Below are positions 31,720 to 43,364 of a stretch of DNA of 64,000 bases, piece after piece. Each line of letters begins with the position of its first letter. Positions within the stretch are counted from its first letter, which is position 1. The notes beneath the pieces were generated by a model. That model worked only from the letters and a program-made list of their open reading frames with translations. It had not been told where the DNA came from and did no database searches. The stretch is from Leguminivora glycinivorella (Eukaryota; Arthropoda; Insecta; Lepidoptera; Tortricidae). The position numbers and the translations under genes are program-made. The stretch spans positions 22,305,772 to 22,369,771 of the forward strand of contig NC_062987.1 in NCBI RefSeq assembly GCF_023078275.1, written 5' to 3'.

Positions 31720-32060
31720 TCTAGTAGTGTCGTCTCTGTGATAATTACGCATTTCGATGATTCTGCCAAATCACATTATGGAAATTAACTTTTCTGGTAG
31801 CTAAGTTGGATGACAAATGATGTCATGGAATGTGGTAATTACGGATTTCGATGATTCTGACAAATGACATTATGGAGACTGATTTTATGGGAAACAAAGT
31901 TTCTGGCACATGATTAATATAGTAAACGATGATTATGGCATAAGATGTTATGAGAAACAATATTATGATTGTTGAATAGGATGGCAAATAAAATTATGGC
32001 AAATGAAATTCTGGCAAATGGGGGTATCCCCCCTTAAATGCATGACCTTGACAAAGATTT
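31720..32060. repeat. Degenerate AT-rich tandem-like region
   Basis: Variants of TTTCGATGATTCTGMCAAAT and ATTATGGCAAATGAAATTCTGG recur over about 300 bases directly after the TTAGG array. Array 2 is also followed by degenerate AT-rich repeats, so this may be part of the same kind of element. Confidence 0.5.
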
Positions 32061-32564
32061 ATTCAAATTTGATTTTTTTTTATTTCGCATTGGTTCCATA
32101 GTAAAAAGTTGTTCATGATGACCTCAAAAGTCATTATGTAAATTTTGAACGATCCTTTTTATTTCACCGTGTATATTACGACTAGTCAACCTAAGATCGT
32201 GTCATGTAAGTGGGCCCTAATGCTGCTTTGGGCTGGGATCCGGATTTATTCATTGATTCTCGGATAATGAAGAGTCTCCGAAGGGCCCTGCAAGCTGGCG
32301 ATGGCGGGAAATTATTCATATCGCCAATATCGCCCTAATCATTCTATTAATTGCATATTGTTGCTCGTCTTCCTTATCCTGATAATATTCACTAACAACT
32401 CATTTTGATTTGATTTCTTTTGTCGTTGGCTATCGCAAATGTTACTCATGAATTGAAAATAATTATGAGATCGGACTTCATGAGGTCAGTACGAAAATAT
32501 AATTTCGAATGATTGATTTTGATCAGTTCATTAATCAAGCTCCATCATTTCAACATCATTTTCC

Positions 32565-32830
32565 ATTTCCATCATTTAGATGGCTGGCAGTCCTCAACTG
32601 TGCGTTTCTCCAGAAACTTCCTGCCCTGCACAGCTAAACTGTGGAATGAATTGTCACCTGCGGTATTTCCGGACCGATACGATCTTCAAATCTTCAAAAA
32701 AAGAGCGTACACCCATCTTAAAGGCCGGCAACGCACCTCCAACACCTCTGGTGTTTCTGGTGTCCATGAGCGGCAGTGATCGCTTACCATCAGGTGACCT
32801 GTCTGCTCGTTTGCCTCCTATCCCATAAAA
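32565..32830 (+). pseudogene. CR1-like LINE 3' end with C-terminal RT codons
   Basis: The frame at 32513-32779 ends with FSRNFLPCTAKLWNELSPAV, then FPDRYDLQIFKKRAYTHLKG and RQRTSNTSGVSG. This is the usual C-terminus of CR1/Zenon-like elements in moths. It is followed by GGCAGTGATCGCTTACCATC and GTTTGCCTCCTATCCCATAA with an A-rich end. It is strongly 5'-truncated (about 65 codons remain). Confidence 0.82.
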
Positions 32831-32968
32831 AAATCCATAGCTTTGTGGTAACTTTTCATTGAACTATATTTAATAGAAACAGCTACATATACATAATGCA
32901 CAATTGCACATTATAGAGCTGCTTAGAGTCACGCGAGTGTTGTACATGCCACCTTTGCCTAATCTCGT

Positions 32969-33207
32969 TGACGCCGACAGTTGACGCAGAAAGTTTCTGT
33001 TTACAGTTCGATGACCTGACTGTTCTAGTTGCTAGTAGTGACGATAGTGACCCGGCCTGCTAAGCCGGTGTGGGTTCGAATCCGAGTAAATGGGTCGATG
33101 ATGTTCTTAAGTCGTAGGTATTTTCTAGTTGTATGAGCATGACCTTTGCCCAGCAGTGGGACACTCTATAGGCTACTAAATTAAAAGCTGCGTTTACATT
33201 CGGGTTA
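32969..33207 (+). mobile_element. tRNA-headed SINE, copy 2, with LINE-like tail
   Basis: Same head as 21780-22025, with a better anticodon-type stem (CCGGC CTGCTAA GCCGG) and box B GGTTCGAATCC at 33073-33083. CATGACCTTTGCCCAGCAGT and GGGACACTCTATAGGCT at 33137-33175 resemble a LINE 3' tail, which is how SINEs borrow LINE machinery. The acceptor stem is not paired. Confidence 0.65.
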
Positions 33208-33751
33208 TTATGTTTAACAGAATCAGCTCTATATATGATGCACATTATAAAGCTGCGTAGAGTCACGCGAGTGTTAGAAGACATATTATAACAATTGTAA
33301 AAAGGCAGCATCTAAACAGGATCCAAAACAATTTGTTAGATTATAATCGTAATAAACCATTTTGAACTATGGGATCATCCATTAATTACGTCACACATTA
33401 GGGGGGAGGGAGGGGGTCGAAGAACTGTGACAATGTGTGACAAGGGGGAGGGAGGTGTCCTAAATTTCGTGACGTCACATTTCAAAATCTATCATAATCT
33501 AAGGGTTAAAACACGAACTTTAAACTGTTACTTTATTAAAACCTCATAAACATATACAAATACAGGATGTTCGGTAACCGGATGAAAAGCCGAAAATAGG
33601 CGATAGTCTAGGCCATTTAGAGCATTCTTTAGCTATAAACTTGGACAAAATTTGATTCGTCGTTTTTTAAGACTTCTTAGTGAAAACTCCAAAATTTCAG
33701 ACTAAATCGATAAGCGTACTCTTGTTACTGTAGGTAATTGTTTTGGTTTTA

Positions 33752-35005
33752 TTGGGTTGGCACAAAAGTAATGACACACTCTACAAAACTCTATACATTT
33801 CATTTCTTAAGTTAGTTGTTTTCGATAATATTCTAGTATGTTGTAGAACATTCTAGGTACTTCTAATGTGAGGGTATATAAAGCCGCCCTCGTGATTGGT
33901 TTAGTTAGATTGAAATAAAATGGACGAGCGACAAGTTCGAACACTTTACTTATACGAGTACTTGTTAGGCCACTGCGCGGGCTGCGGCTGACAATATCAA
34001 CACTGCATTGGGCGCTGGAAGTACAAGCCATGCCACGGTGTCCAGAGTGTTTGACCGTTTTAAATCAGGAGACAGGAGCCTTGAAAGTCAGTCACGCTCA
34101 GGGCGACCACCTGCATTCAATGATGACGATTTACGCCGCGAACTACAGTCGAATCCTGATGCTACTACTCGTGAATTAGCGGAAGCACTTAACTGCAGTC
34201 ACCATGCTGTGGAATACCATCTGCATGAGCTTGGGTATCGAAAAGTTTTGGCTCGATGGGTACCGCACATCCTTACCGACGCCAGTCGTGCAGTCCGTGT
34301 CGCCATCTGTCAATCACTTTTGCTGCGACCCCGACGTAAAGAGTTTTTGACTGATCTGGTTACGGGAGATGAATCATGGATTTATTATGAGGACGATACA
34401 CGTCGTGCTTTGTGGCTGCCTCGAGAAGAAACGCCACCACCTCAACCGAAGCTGAGTCAAAAGAACCGCTTAAAAGTTTTGCTTTGTTGTTTTTGGGACT
34501 CGCAAGGCATGCTGTTTCATGAACTATTACACAATAAAACTGTAAACGCTAACAAATATTCAACACAGCTCACCGAACTATCTTCTGCTATCAAGAAAAA
34601 ACGACGAAGACGAGCCACTGTAATAAAACTACATGATAACACTCGACCTCATGTCGCATCTACCGTTCGCCAACAGCTGCAGAACTTGGGCTGGGAGACG
34701 ACACCCCACCCACCTTATTCTCCAGACCTCGCACCATCAGACTTTCATTCGTTTAGAGCCCTGAAACGACATTTGCGGGGTAAACAATTCAATGATTTCC
34801 ATGATGTACAGGTGGAGTTGAACAACTTTTTCGAGGCACAGCCATCAGAGTTCTGGGCGAAAGGCATCCAAACTTTGCCGGATCGTTGGCAAGAAGTCAT
34901 AGATGCTAATAGTGATTACATCATCGACTAAGCTTTTTGTATTGTAATAATAATAAAAAATATAAAACGTAAACCAAGTGTCTCATTACTTTTGTGCCAA
35001 CCCAA
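33752..35005 (+). mobile_element. mariner element, 1254 bp
   Basis: Inverted ends TTGGGTTGGCACAAAAGTAA (TIR about 27 bp, one or two differences) with TA duplications at 33750-33751 and 35006-35007. The length is normal for mariner. It encodes a transposase (33920-34931) with one early frameshift. Confidence 0.93.
33920..34931 (+). pseudogene. mariner transposase, DD34D, one frameshift near the start
   Basis: ATG at 33920 starts MDERQVRTLYLYEY and soon meets a stop (TGA just after GCTGCGGC, about 33989-33991). The rest is open from before 34008 to a TAA at 34929, one base out of phase (a net +1 change within about 33970-33985). Beyond that the 307-codon frame has helix-turn-helix DNA-binding regions (VSRVFDRFKSGD, TTRELAEALNCSHHAVEYHL), the WVPHILT signature, and the catalytic triad: D in TGDESW (34368), D in LHDNTRPH (34635) and D in YSPDLAPSDFH (34740), with exactly 34 residues between the last two. 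Identity is certain. Whether the shift is real or a sequencing error decides if it is functional. Confidence 0.93.
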
Positions 35006-35007
35006 TA

Positions 35008-35500
35008 TTTCGTGTTGTAAAATGTCTATCGTATACCATAAAATAAATTTGTCTAAGCCATTTTTTTTAGCTAAAAATGTTCTAAATGGCCTAGACTATC
35101 ACCTATTTTCGGCTTTGCATCTGGTTATAAATATAAGATACCAATTGTTATGTCGACCGATTCAGAATGTGGAATCTTGAGCGTTTCGGTGTGTTCAAGG
35201 CACGTAGGTTAAATAAATTTGTTACATAACACCAACACGTGGAAAATATTCACTGCAAAACATCAAACAATTTAGTTTGATAAATATTTTTTTAACATTT
35301 AAGAATCAAAATTATCATTCATACGTTTATTCTACCAGCCACAGCCAGCTCAAGTTAAAATTTCTATGAAATTACTTTGCACTCTTGTAGATAAAATAAA
35401 ACTTTGTCATTCGTTTTTGAAGTACCTATCAAGAGAGCCTTTACCTGCTGGTGTGGTGAAGAATAATTTAAGTACATAAATGGAAATAAGATTGATTTCA
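35008..35500. other. Interior of the outer TIR element, no gene
   Basis: Holds the right foldback arm up to 35127, then AT-rich noncoding DNA. Confidence 0.5.
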
Positions 35501-35689
35501 AACCGCTGTTTTTATTCAATAATTTCTACGTGTAAATTTGCAAAATATGTGACGTCACACTAGGGAGGGGGTAGTCTAACAAATGTGACAAGCTGTGACA
35601 AGGAGGGGGGAGGGGTCAAAAATCATGTTTTTTAGTGTGACGTAATTTATGGATGATCCCTATTTGTGCAGTAACAGTAAATAATAAAA

Positions 35690-35991
35690 ATCGGCCAAGA
35701 GCGTGTCGGGCCACGCTCAGTGTAGGGTTCCGTAGTTTTTCGTATTTTTCTCAAAAACTACTGAACCTATCAAGTTCAAAATAATTTTCCTAGAAAGTCT
35801 TTATAAAGTTCTACTTTTGTGATTTTTTTCATATTTTTTAAACATATGGTTCAAAAGTTATTTTTTTCCATTTTTTATTTTTACACTTTGTTGGCGTGAT
35901 TGATATACATATTGGTACCAAATTTCAGCTTTCTAGTGCTAACGGTTACTGAGATTATCCGCGGACGGACGGACGGACGGACGGACGGACG

Positions 35992-36022
<31 letters not shown>

Positions 36023-36072
36023 ATGGCGAAACTATAAGGGTTCCTAGTTGACTACGGAACCCTAAAAATGGT
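35690..36072. mobile_element. Common Lepidoptera repeat with GGAC/AGAC microsatellite
   Basis: It begins CGGCCAAGAGCGTGTCGGGC, continues AGGGTTCCGTAGTTTTTC and ends GACTACGGAACCCTAAAAAT, so GGTTCCGTAG-type ends are inverted. It has a (GGAC)n(AGAC)n tract at about 35964-36022. It is related in its ends to 41065-41920 (GCGAGTCCGACTCGCACTTG, GGTTCCGTACCAAA). Non-autonomous; class uncertain. Confidence 0.55.
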
Positions 36073-36126
36073 CGTCTAACAAAATTCGCTGCAACAAGTA
36101 GCCGTAGCGAACCCAGAGCTTACTTA

Positions 36127-36244
36127 GGCCCACTTGCACCAACCACTTAACTCAGGGCTAGTGGGCTGTCATCTGTCAAATTCCATATAAAATGGTGGGT
36201 TAACCCTCGGGATAACCCTCCATTTTCGTTGGTGCAAGTGGCCC
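36127..36244. mobile_element. Short MITE with TTA target duplication
   Basis: GGCCCACTTGCACCAACCAC at the left is inverted as GTTGGTGCAAGTGGCCC at the right. TTA precedes (36124-36126) and follows (36245-36247). It is 118 bp. A TTA duplication and a GGGCC-type TIR suggest the PIF/Harbinger group. Confidence 0.8.
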
Positions 36245-36249
36245 TTACA

Positions 36250-37550
36250 CTTATCAGAGTGAACTTTTATACAGTATAGTCTGGGTATCTCCTTTCTCCA
36301 AACACCGTTACCAAGCTGAAATAGGGTGACATTCAAAAGGGCGCGAGGATCAGCAGCGGAGCTAGCATGCTTGTTCAGAATTCCTGCTCTAACTGCTGAA
36401 AAATTGCGAACATGCCGCCTCCTAATCTCTGGATTAAACTAGCCCAGAACCTCTACCAGGAGTCATTAACGTTTCAGTACTGATACGATACCTTAGACGT
36501 CATGGAAAATATAAGTAACCACTTGGGTGTGGCGCTAGCGCTCTTCAATTTCAATGAGTTAAATGACACGATGTAGGTACTCTGGTAGTTACACCTGGAA
36601 AACCACATACTCTCTACGCCACATCAGGCCTATTATACAATACCATACCATCTATGTCAGAACAGCATTCAGAATTTGACAATTTTGAAGTTCCCGTGTC
36701 CAGGCACGCGGCAAGTGTACGAAAGTAAATACCAACCTAGCAGCAATGAAGTTATGAGCAAAACTAACAGAAACTAATACAAACAAGACCGCAGTTGTTA
36801 CGGCAGATTGATGTCCATCTTGCGGATGTCGCGTCCACGTCAGCTGTCAATCTGTCAGCTCCAACAGACCCGGCACGAAGGCGCGGAGGCGAGTGCCTCT
36901 GAATACTTAAACGCCTCGCCATCACATCAAATTGTTGTCATTATTCCTCGTCGTTGAAAAATAAATGCAGCATTATCCCCCTCCCACCCCCACCAGCCGG
37001 GGGGTAATTATGAATCCCTTAGCAAAAGAGTCCACTTTTTTACTCAAATCGAATTACGTTTAACGAAGAAATGATTTTCATTTTCTTAAGCCTGATGGAG
37101 GGCATATTAAGCAGATGTTGGAGAGGAGTATGTTTGTGTAGATCTGTAGATATTGCCGGAAATATCTGCATAAAATCCGCTTAAATGCGGAATTCCTTCC
37201 ACTTCAACGATGTTATTAAGACTTGTACTTACATTTAAAAAATAACGTAAGTGCTACTTATAATATACAGGGTCAATTATTCTAGTTCCAAATTTAAATG
37301 AACACTAAATAGAAACACCACTAAACAGTAGAAACTGTCAAGTTCTTACGTGTATTATAATTATTATATCTAAGCTGCTTTGACTTCAATTTGATTAAAT
37401 ATTTCCTATTTGGATATTTTCCTTCAATGTTTGCATCTTTGCGGTAATGCCCCCAAAATTTATTCTTGAACTCGTAACGTTTCTTAAGAACGAACATTTT
37501 AGTGCAATCATTTAAATTTTAAGCATTTTTCTTTCCTCCTGTTCTTTTCC
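36250..37550. other. Intergenic DNA
   Basis: No gene recognised. GC-rich patch at 36830-36910; C-rich stretch at 36975-37000 (CCCCCTCCCACCCCCACC). Confidence 0.4.
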
Positions 37551-37554
37551 TTTT

Positions 37555-37880
37555 CATCATCCTCCTTGCGTTATCCCGGCATTTGCCACAGCTCATCGGA
37601 GCCTGGGGTCCGCTTTGACAACTAATCCCAAGATTTGGCGTAGGCACTAGTTTTTACGAAAGCGACTGCCATCTGACCTTCCAACCCGAAGGGTAACTAG
37701 ACCTTATTGGAATTAGTCCGGTTTCCTCACGATGTTTTCCTTCACCGAAAAGCGACTGGCAAATATCAAATGACATTTCGCACATAAGTTCCGAAAAACT
37801 CATTGGTGCGAGCCGGGGTTCGAACCCGCGACCTCCGGAACGAAAGTCGCACGCACATACCGCTAGGCTACCAGCGCTGT
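37555..37880 (-). mobile_element. Lepidoptera tRNA-derived SINE, complete-looking, minus strand
   Basis: The minus strand starts AGCGCTGGTAGCCTAGCGGT (box A) and reaches GGGTTCGAACCCCGGCTCG (box B) about 50 bases later. The body follows with AGTCGCTTTTCGGTGAAGGA, CATCGTGAGGAAACCGGACT and TAGTGCCTACGCCAAATCTT. A diverged copy is at 50068-50336, and fragments lie at 11556-11603 and 53478-53530. Confidence 0.85.
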
Positions 37881-37884
37881 TCTT

Positions 37885-40305
37885 TTCCTTTTAAGCGAGC
37901 CTATTTGTGTCTGACAAATTGCTTGCCCAAGTTAACTTTGCACAGGCTTGAACAGAACATATTTTGTGTAGGTACATAATATATATAAACTTGTTAATTT
38001 CGTTGAAGTTTGAGAATATTTTAACATTTCTACAAGTTGCTGCTGCAAATATAATTCAGTTTCAGTGTCAAACCTATCTTCAGCTTCCTATCCTTTTCAG
38101 AGTCATCGTAAGGAGTGTTCGTAAGGGACGCTGTCTGGCCTCGACGCCGACGCCGGGATACTCATGAATAATACATGGAGCTAATAAACATGTCAAATGT
38201 CTCCGGCTAAGAGATACAATCACTCCACTCTTTATTGCACACCTCAATGATAAAATAAAACACAATTTAAAAAATAGTAAGTAAATAGCGATCTTCTCCA
38301 GATAGTTGTCAGACCCCGAAAATAACTAAACAATGAAAGAAACCAGTACAAAATACACATAAAACAAAAGCAATAAAATCATTTTACGTATAAAAGTCGT
38401 GAAAGCAAGAAAAATGTGAAATAACAAGCGATAAAGAAAATAATGCACGTGAAATTGTAAAATAATAATGGTTGGATGACAGGCGTCACTAAAATTATGT
38501 AAGTTATAAATGACAAAAAGCAACATATGAGAATCAAGCTGAATTTGAAGATTCGTAGAAGACAAGGAATGTAAGAGTTACAACAGCAATATAAATACAT
38601 TTCCACTTGAAACTATTCCTTATACACAAGTACAAGATGAAGAGACATTTGCTCTTGAAACTATTTCTCGTAAACACGGAGTACATATTTGTCGTGCCGA
38701 CGCCGACGCGCTCTAACGAGACGACTTGGAATAGTTTCACGTCTGGCGTAGACGCAGACCCGGACTCGGACTCAGCTCGCAGAAGAAGCTATGCAAATAA
38801 ACGTAAACACAAGCAGCTTCTCTGAGTAAACAGATGGACGCGCTTATGAACTTTATAACACGATCTAATTTGTTACGAGTGAAATTCTGTAAAGTTATAA
38901 TGAAACAAAAATGTGCTCTATTATCAGCGGAATTATCATTTTCTGAAATGCTTCATTTTAACTGGATAATGGGCTATAAATAACCTACAGGATATATCAA
39001 ATATCAAATCGTTTATTTGCAAGAATATAGTCAAGTTGATGGTATCAAACAAATGGAAAGTGCAGTGTAGTGCCAGCTAGAGGGCATGCAAAAACTTATA
39101 TAGAAAAATAGTTTCATACAGCGTTTCCTATAACTATAACTATGACTAGAATTTATGACTATCATGCAGCATGCATAATACACATCCTACAACTACTATT
39201 ATACAACACTTCTATATCGGAAAACATCTTCTAATAGGATACAAATGAAAGATGAGGTTATTAAAGTACAAATAACAGGTTTCACGTGGACCAAATCGTC
39301 TTATCAAAATTAAAGTTGAGCCTCTTGACCCAAAAATAGAATTAATAAACTCTATTTTATTATGAGACTGACGTTTCCGCTCGCCCGTTGGTTCGGGTTC
39401 GGGGAAAGCCGAAGGCCATTCGAAAACCAACAAAACACGGTAAGCAAAGCAATTAACGAAGTAGGTACTTACGACTAAGTACGAGCCTATGAGGTAAGAT
39501 GACTAGAAATAAGTCTGCTCAATGAAGATTCGAAACATTACATTTTCCACCTCCATTATGGGAAAGGATTTTTTCTCTGATAGAAGGATCAAAGTGGCAC
39601 TTATTTCCATGATACTTAGAAGGGTTCAAAACGACATGTTTTTATTCTTGCCTGTAACTTTTATGCATACATTTCTTTCATTATTATTTATAAGATAATC
39701 ATAACAATTTCCTCATAGGTGATGTGCATGTGTAAGATACAACTGAATTTATTGAATGACCACGTATATTAAACTGAACTGTTCCTTCTGTGTGGGACGC
39801 GGTCCTCGCACGATCCATAAATTTTCAATTGGCAATTTAAGTGATAGACAATATTGGCACTCGCAGTTACGTGATTAAAGACAATTTAAAGTTTTAATTG
39901 ATGCCCCTTGACAGGCCCGAGACAAACGATGTACTTACGTCGATGCGAACAGAACAGAATAAACTTCGTTCAATAAAGGCTGATATTAAACTTACAAGGA
40001 AAATCTGAGACATAACAAAGCTGGTACGCTCACTAAACAGGTCTACGCTGTTTATTATTATACTTAATCTACGCATATAACATAATTATAATATGTGTCT
40101 GAAGTCAGCAGTTAAGCACAATACTGAAAATATTTATTTGAACGGCAAAGAAGAAAACGACACTAGTCTTCCAATTTTTTGATGTTTTGTAGTGGACCAA
40201 CAGCCGAGGGCTGCCAGATCTTGCTAGTTTTGTCAAGATTATTTTTTATAGGTATTGTACAATAGGCACATTGCATATAAAAATAAAATATAAAATACCT
40301 AACCT
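37885..40305. other. Intergenic DNA
   Basis: Open frames of 60-80 codons on both strands, but no recognised domain or repeat. 38694-38770 is locally GC-rich (GCCGACGCCGACGCGCTC, GACCCGGACTCGGACTCA). Nothing I can call. Confidence 0.4.
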
Positions 40306-40309
40306 ACGC

Positions 40310-40640
40310 TGCCATCAGCAGCGGGACGGGGCCCAAGCTACCGGTGGCTAGGGCTGCAGAGTCAGGCCGCCGTCGGACTATCCGCGCCGTGTCCAAGATT
40401 ACCGCCGCACGGCACGCATCTGGCCCTTGATCCAAACACCTAGCGAGAGCCTCTCAAGATGTTGGTCGAGAGTGATCGAGACTCTTCGCTATGAGACCGT
40501 TCTCTGAAACGACTATCGGGGCTATAATCGTCGAATCAACATCCCACATGGTGGTTATCTCGTCAGCCAAGTCTAGGTATTTACTGGACTTGTCCCTCTA
40601 TCTTTCACGAGATTCTCTTAATGATATTATTATTAATTCT
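40310..40640 (-). pseudogene. LINE ORF C-terminal fragment, decayed, minus strand
   Basis: Minus-strand translation gives KYLDLADEITTMWDVDSTII, APIVVSENGLIAKSL, then after a frameshift LDQHLERLSLGVWIKGQM and AVILDTARIVRR. The pattern of a DLA...MW segment, then IVPIVVS.NGLI, then an AVILDTARIVRR end is the C-terminus of a widespread non-LTR retrotransposon in moths. At least one frameshift and a stop break it. Confidence 0.7.
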
Positions 40641-40644
40641 TAGT

Positions 40645-41060
40645 CGAATGAAATCAAGTAGGTAGTGTTCGAATGCCCCGGTATCCGTTCACATGACGAC
40701 TCACTGTTAAACCTCCACGTGCCGGACTAATTAAGTAGCAATTTAAGAAGCCGTTTAACTGGGGTAGAATTCTACAGTTTATTTTTGGCTGTGCCATTAC
40801 GGAACCCGTGTGTTTTGAAGGCTTTAATAAGGATGTGAATAATTGGATATGTATAATAGGTCTGAAACATTTTGAAGGCTTCATCAAAGCTTCAAAATTT
40901 TGAAATTTAGATAACCTTTGATCTATGACATACGACATATTAAATTTATGTAAAAGAATTTTACTGTATCAGAAACCTTTCAATGAAGAAATATTTTATG
41001 AAATTTGTACTTACTTACTGATTTTATTAGTTTTAAGAGTATCGATACTTTTACTAATTT
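40645..41060. other. Intergenic DNA
   Basis: No gene recognised. Confidence 0.4.
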
Positions 41061-41064
41061 CATT

Positions 41065-41920
41065 TTTAGGGTTCCGTACCAAAAAGGTACAACACAGGAA
41101 CCCTTATGGTGCGACTCTGTCCGTCTGTCACATTCCTAAATATCTCGAGGACTACAGTACTAATGCTATCAACTTGAAATTTGGAACAGTTGTGAACATT
41201 GTAAACCTCTACAAATAAAAAGTATAATTTTTTTTAAATATATTAATTTTAATCGTAGAAAATGGCCAAAATGAAAGGGGGGCAAACTGTAAATTTCAAG
41301 TTACTAGGTCAAGTGGGGTATCGTTGGAAAGAGCTCCAATTGAACGTAAATAAGCAATTTTTTATAATTTTTTTGTTGTGAAAAAAAAAAGAATTTTGAA
41401 GGAAAATGTAAAAAAAAATACCGTTCCCCCCCCCCCCTTTATCTCCGAAGTTTACCAACGAAAAATTAGGTATAAAAAATTTAGTAAACATTGGTTTTAT
41501 GCTATATATTACAGGAAAAATATAATCTTGTTTGTATTTTGAATACTTTTTTTTTAATTCACAAAAAACTTTTCAGATTTTTACTTTCAATTTACCCACC
41601 CTTGCGGATGTATATCGTACTTCAAATTAATACGAGGTGTTACGTAAACCATCTTCTGTCCAATAAAGTAAAAACTGTTTAAATCGGTTAACATTATAAA
41701 GAATTATCCCTGAAAAACCAGGTCGCGCAAATTAGTTAGCAAATTGACCGGGAGATGGCGCTATACACAATAATACTCATTAGTGCCTATACTTTTGTCT
41801 TCTAGTCAAGTCATTAGAGTTATATGAAAATATGAGATTATTTTTACTAGGTAGTTTGAAAGAAAGTTTGTACGGAACCCTCGGTGGGCGAGTCCGACTC
41901 GCACTTGGCCGGTTTTTTTC
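41065..41920 (-). mobile_element. Common Lepidoptera repeat (GGCCAAGTGCGAGTCGGACT type)
   Basis: The right end is GTCCGACTCGCACTTGGCCG, whose complement starts many moth repeats. The left end is AGGGTTCCGTACCAAAAAGG. It contains a poly(C) run (41426-41437, 12 bases) and AT-rich filler. No coding capacity seen. Related ends occur at 35690-36072. Confidence 0.55.
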
Positions 41921-41924
41921 CTAT

Positions 41925-42750
41925 AGACAGACGCTACCTCTCGCCGGTTTAAGATTAAGAGAGAGACGGATCGGAACACGGTTAATTACAGTAAGTGGCC
42001 GGGCACGAGGCCTGTGGAGATCAGGAGTGAATGCGAGAAAAAAGCATTATTGGATCGTGTTGCCGGCGATATTATCTGTAAGATAAGGTATTTAATAGCG
42101 ATAAAATAAATTCTGATATATTTTTTCTATAATAAAAGTAAATTATCAGCCCAGCTTTTATTTACTCGGGCGCACACGGACCAATTTATTTCACGGGAAC
42201 TTAAATCAATTTACATACTTATTCAACTCTTCTTCAAGAATCATTCTTTTGATAACATGTGCTGTCACTGGCTGCTCGAATATTTCTTTCCTATTCCTTC
42301 GCGAAACTTCACGGGCAGGTCGTCAGTTATACACCAGCTCAATGACTTACAGTCCAACTGGAGCAGTTACTGCAAAGGTTCTAACATTATTGTCCCTTAT
42401 AAAAACGAGACGTGCTCCGCATAATTGCCATAAATCGAGAACGTCCCTCGAATAAAGAAATCACACCCCAAATTAATTTAGGATATAAAGCGGTTCGCGA
42501 ACATCAATAATAAAAGTTTGGGGGACGTTTAAAGTAACCTTCAGTTTTATGAGTCGTTATCGTCGCTAAACGATTTATCGAGAGCTCGGGAACGCGGCTA
42601 ATAATTGAAACGGCCGTCAATGATTTATGTCGGGCCCTCGGACTACGCTAGTGAGCGGTGTAGTTAGTGCGTGGTGCTGGCCACTGTATATATAAGGACT
42701 TTAATTCCATAAGGACGCAAAATCGTCGACACTGTTTTAAGTAATAATAG
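41925..42750. other. Intergenic DNA
   Basis: No gene recognised. TATATATAAGG at about 42687, after GC-rich sequence, could be a TATA box, but nothing downstream supports it. Confidence 0.35.
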
Positions 42751-42754
42751 GTAT

Positions 42755-43359
42755 ACAGAGTGGGGCCTGTAACAAAGGCGAAAAATTGAACTCTAGGCTA
42801 ATCTCCTTATACTGATCAACATTTGTTCGGCGACTTTTAAAAATAACTTTTATTTTGATTTTATCACCCTTGAAAGTTTATTTATTTATTTATTGGTAAA
42901 TAACAACTTAAATCTATCTTTACAGGTTTTCCTAATGCGATAGATAAGCGAACCAAACAATAAAACAGTTATTGCTAGTATATAAAAAAAAGAAACTAAA
43001 CTAAAATTAACATAGTGGCCTTTGTGAGATCATTCAGGGAGCATGTAAAAATGTCTATCTCGAGAGCAACTTTATTGATAGCGCGAATCGCCCTCGTAAG
43101 CGGGGCTTCCATGAGTAGCTTTGTACGAGCTGCGGTTTTTCTAAGAGGTAATGTATTGCGAATTCTGTTAAGTCTAAAGTGTGGCAGACAACGTCAATGA
43201 CAACAATAATGGCGTACATTGAAGCTAATATTTATTTTGTATGAAAAATTAAAAATTTAAAGACTTCATAATTTTTAAAAGTCACTGAACAAATGTTGAT
43301 CAGTATAAGGAGAATAGCATACAGTTCAATTCTTCGCCTTTGTTACAGGCCCCACTCTG
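42755..43359. mobile_element. CAGGGTGGGGCC MITE, copy 3, split by a LINE
   Basis: Ends CAGAGTGGGGCCTGTAACAA and its inverse, with TATA flanks. The interior matches copy 1 except for a 255-base insertion (42880-43134) in CCTTGAAAGTTTTTCTAAG. Confidence 0.88.
42880..43134 (-). mobile_element. 5'-truncated LINE inserted in the MITE, minus strand
   Basis: The minus strand codes AARTKLLMEAPLTRAIRAIN, then KVALEIDIFTCSLNDLTKAT and a stop. This is a typical LINE RT C-terminus in moths. It ends in (AATA)n (TTTATTTATTTATT on the plus strand). GTTT at 42876-42879 and 43135-43138 is a 4-base target duplication, clear because the empty site is known from copy 1. Confidence 0.85.
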
Positions 43360-43364
43360 TATAA

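Larger units (their letters stand above)
33575..35127. mobile_element. Foldback element split by mariner
   Basis: TAACCGGATGAAAAGCCGAA then AATAGGCGATAGTCTAGGCC and ATTTAGAGCATT on the left (33575-33640) is matched by the inverted TAACCAGATGCAAAGCCGAA, AATAGGTGATAGTCTAGGCC and ATTTAGAACATT on the right (to 35127). The mariner inserted between the arms. Confidence 0.78.
33371..35660. mobile_element. Outer TIR element carrying nested insertions
   Basis: Left GGGATCATCCATTAATTACG then TCACAC, and right end (reverse complement) GGGATCATCCATAAATTACG then TCACAC, give a 26-bp TIR with one mismatch. Both ends continue into G-rich sequence (AGGGGGGAGGGAGGGGGTCG on the left, AGGGAGGGGGTAG and AGGAGGGGGGAGGGGTC on the right). 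TAT flanks both ends (33368-33370, 35661-35663). The interior holds a foldback (33575-35127), which holds a mariner. Confidence 0.8.

Noticed and set aside
42687..42697. TATA box TATATATAAGG
   Set aside because: No leader, splice site or coding exon follows; a MITE begins 60 bases downstream.
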